62,739 bases of DNA. Source: Pantoea stewartii subsp. stewartii (lineage in GTDB: Bacteria > Pseudomonadota > Gammaproteobacteria > Enterobacterales > Enterobacteriaceae). The stretch lies in the NCBI RefSeq assembly GCF_008801695.1, contig NZ_VZPF01000019.1, positions 1-62,739 of the forward strand, read 5' to 3'. Below the pieces are notes generated by a model. It searched no databases. It was not told the DNA's origin and worked only from the letters and a program-made list of their open reading frames with translations. Positions 61,957 through 62,739 of the stretch are shown here, in pieces. A program made the translations under genes and the position numbers. Positions within the stretch are counted from its first letter, which is position 1. The number at the start of each line of letters is the position of its first letter.

Positions 61957-62466
61957 ATGACGGAATACTGTTTCACCTTGCGGTTTGAACTGCCTGAAAC
62001 GCCAGCACCCATTGATACACTACTGGAAAAACTGGCCGAGGCAGGATGCGATGATGCGCTGGTGGGCGCGGGAACCGCCGGCAAGCTGGCGCTGGAATTT
62101 ACCCGCCAGGCGATGTCGGCCAGCGATGCGGTCGACAGTGCGGTCCGGGATGTACAGGTTGCCATTCCTGGCGCGGTCATGATCGAAGCGGCACCGGACT
62201 TTGTCGGCTTAACCGATGTGGCTGACCTTATTGGCGTGTCGCGTCAAAATATGCGCAAACTGATGCTGACGCACAGCAAACAGTTTCCGCTGCCGGTGCA
62301 TGATGGCAAAACTGCTATCTGGCATTTAGCCGACGTGCTGGAGTGGCTGGGGCAGCGCAATCACTACCAGCTACCCGCGGTCACCTGCGAACTGGCGCAG
62401 GTAACCCGTCGGCTTAACGTGTTGGGTTCCGTGCAGCGCTACGGTTACCAAAAAACTAAGCCCTAA
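61957..62466 (+). CDS. DNA-binding protein with AlpA-like helix-turn-helix, candidate antitoxin
   Basis: The 169-residue protein has an N-terminal alpha/beta region (YCFTLRFELPETPAPIDTLL to about residue 85). A helix-turn-helix follows (VGLTDVADLIGVSRQNMRKL, about 87-106), continuing into IWHLADVLEWLGQR, as in AlpA/excisionase-type proteins. It follows the small basic gene by one base. An autoregulating antitoxin that binds the palindrome at 61649 would fit. An excisionase-like or phage-control role is the alternative. An IS630-like element begins just downstream. Confidence 0.65.
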   Translation: MTEYCFTLRFELPETPAPIDTLLEKLAEAGCDDALVGAGTAGKLALEFTRQAMSASDAVDSAVRDVQVAIPGAVMIEAAPDFVGLTDVADLIGVSRQNMRKLMLTHSKQFPLPVHDGKTAIWHLADVLEWLGQRNHYQLPAVTCELAQVTRRLNVLGSVQRYGYQKTKP

Positions 62467-62564
62467 ATAACTGCTCGGAATAGTAGATCACTTAGAGGGA
62501 ACTCAGTCCGGTTTATGCGATCTGATCAATCGCTGAATATCCCAAATCACCAGCCGGACTGAGC

Positions 62565-62739
62565 AATGTCGATCATAGCACCAATACCCAGAACCGAACG
62601 ACGCCTGATGCAGAAAACTATCCATAAAACAAAGGACAAAAACCACGCCCGGCGGCTCACCGCCATGCTGATGCTGCATCGTGGTGACACCGTCAGTCAT
62701 GTTGCCAGAACACTCTGCTGTGCCCGCTCATCGATTGGT
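62565..62739 (+). mobile_element. IS630-family transposase, 5' part, cut by the window end
   Basis: The open frame from ATG 62565 runs to the window edge (58 codons). It encodes the N-terminal helix-turn-helix region of IS630-type transposases (KDKNHARRLTAMLMLHRGD, then VARTLCCARSSIG). Just upstream, ctcagtccgg (about 62498-62507) and ccggactgag (about 62554-62563) form an inverted repeat that is likely part of the element's left end. Completeness cannot be judged. Confidence 0.75.

Overview
The window is a chromosomal segment of an Enterobacterales bacterium. Gene order follows the Escherichia coli yfhH-to-guaA region: yfhH, pgpC, tadA, mltF, purL, glmY, glrK-qseG-glrR-glnB, hmp/glyA, hcaT, csiE, suhB, trmJ, iscRS, pepB, sseB, sseA, yfhM, pbpC, ndk, rlmN, pilW, rodZ, ispG, hisS, yfgM, bamB, der, xseA, guaB and guaA. 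The divergence from E. coli, the protealysin/emfourin pair and the membrane PQQ dehydrogenase suggest Erwiniaceae (Erwinia/Pantoea-like). That placement is an inference.

Layout. Positions 1-2074 hold the end of an IS66-family element and two phage baseplate/tail genes; the second is cut by a 173-bp MITE with IS903-like ends. A hicAB toxin-antitoxin module follows (2149-2761). From yfhH (3310) to der (48834) lies core genome: purine synthesis (purL, glyA), nitrogen and envelope signalling (glmY, glrK-qseG-glrR, glnB), nitric oxide defence (hmp), metal transport (a ZevAB-like pair), Fe-S control (iscR, iscS), peptidoglycan and outer-membrane biogenesis (mltF, pbpC, rodZ, bamB) and translation (tadA, trmJ, rlmN, hisS, der). 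Positions 48900-53563 form a variable island: a decayed yfgJ, a second MITE copy with a clean target duplication, a PQQ dehydrogenase, and a protealysin gene broken by a stop codon beside its intact inhibitor. Core genes resume with xseA, guaB and guaA. The right end is accessory: an exported esterase, a DUF3750 cluster, a YodC-like protein, a two-gene operon resembling a toxin-antitoxin module, and the start of an IS630-like element.

The most striking observation is in the isc locus. iscR and iscS are followed directly by pepB, so iscU, iscA, hscB, hscA, fdx and iscX are missing here. IscS also ends about 18-20 residues early, losing the C-terminal tail that binds the scaffold IscU in E. coli. 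IscR and its promoter boxes look intact. I infer that IscS is kept as a sulfur donor for tRNA thiolation and similar tasks, with Fe-S assembly moved to another system, probably Suf, outside the window.

Other notable points are three GlrR-type enhancer sites and overlapping sigma54/sigma70 promoters in front of glmY, a Zur-like box at zevA, a doubly disrupted alpha-2-macroglobulin gene beside an intact pbpC, and two nearly identical MITEs in direct orientation 47 kb apart.
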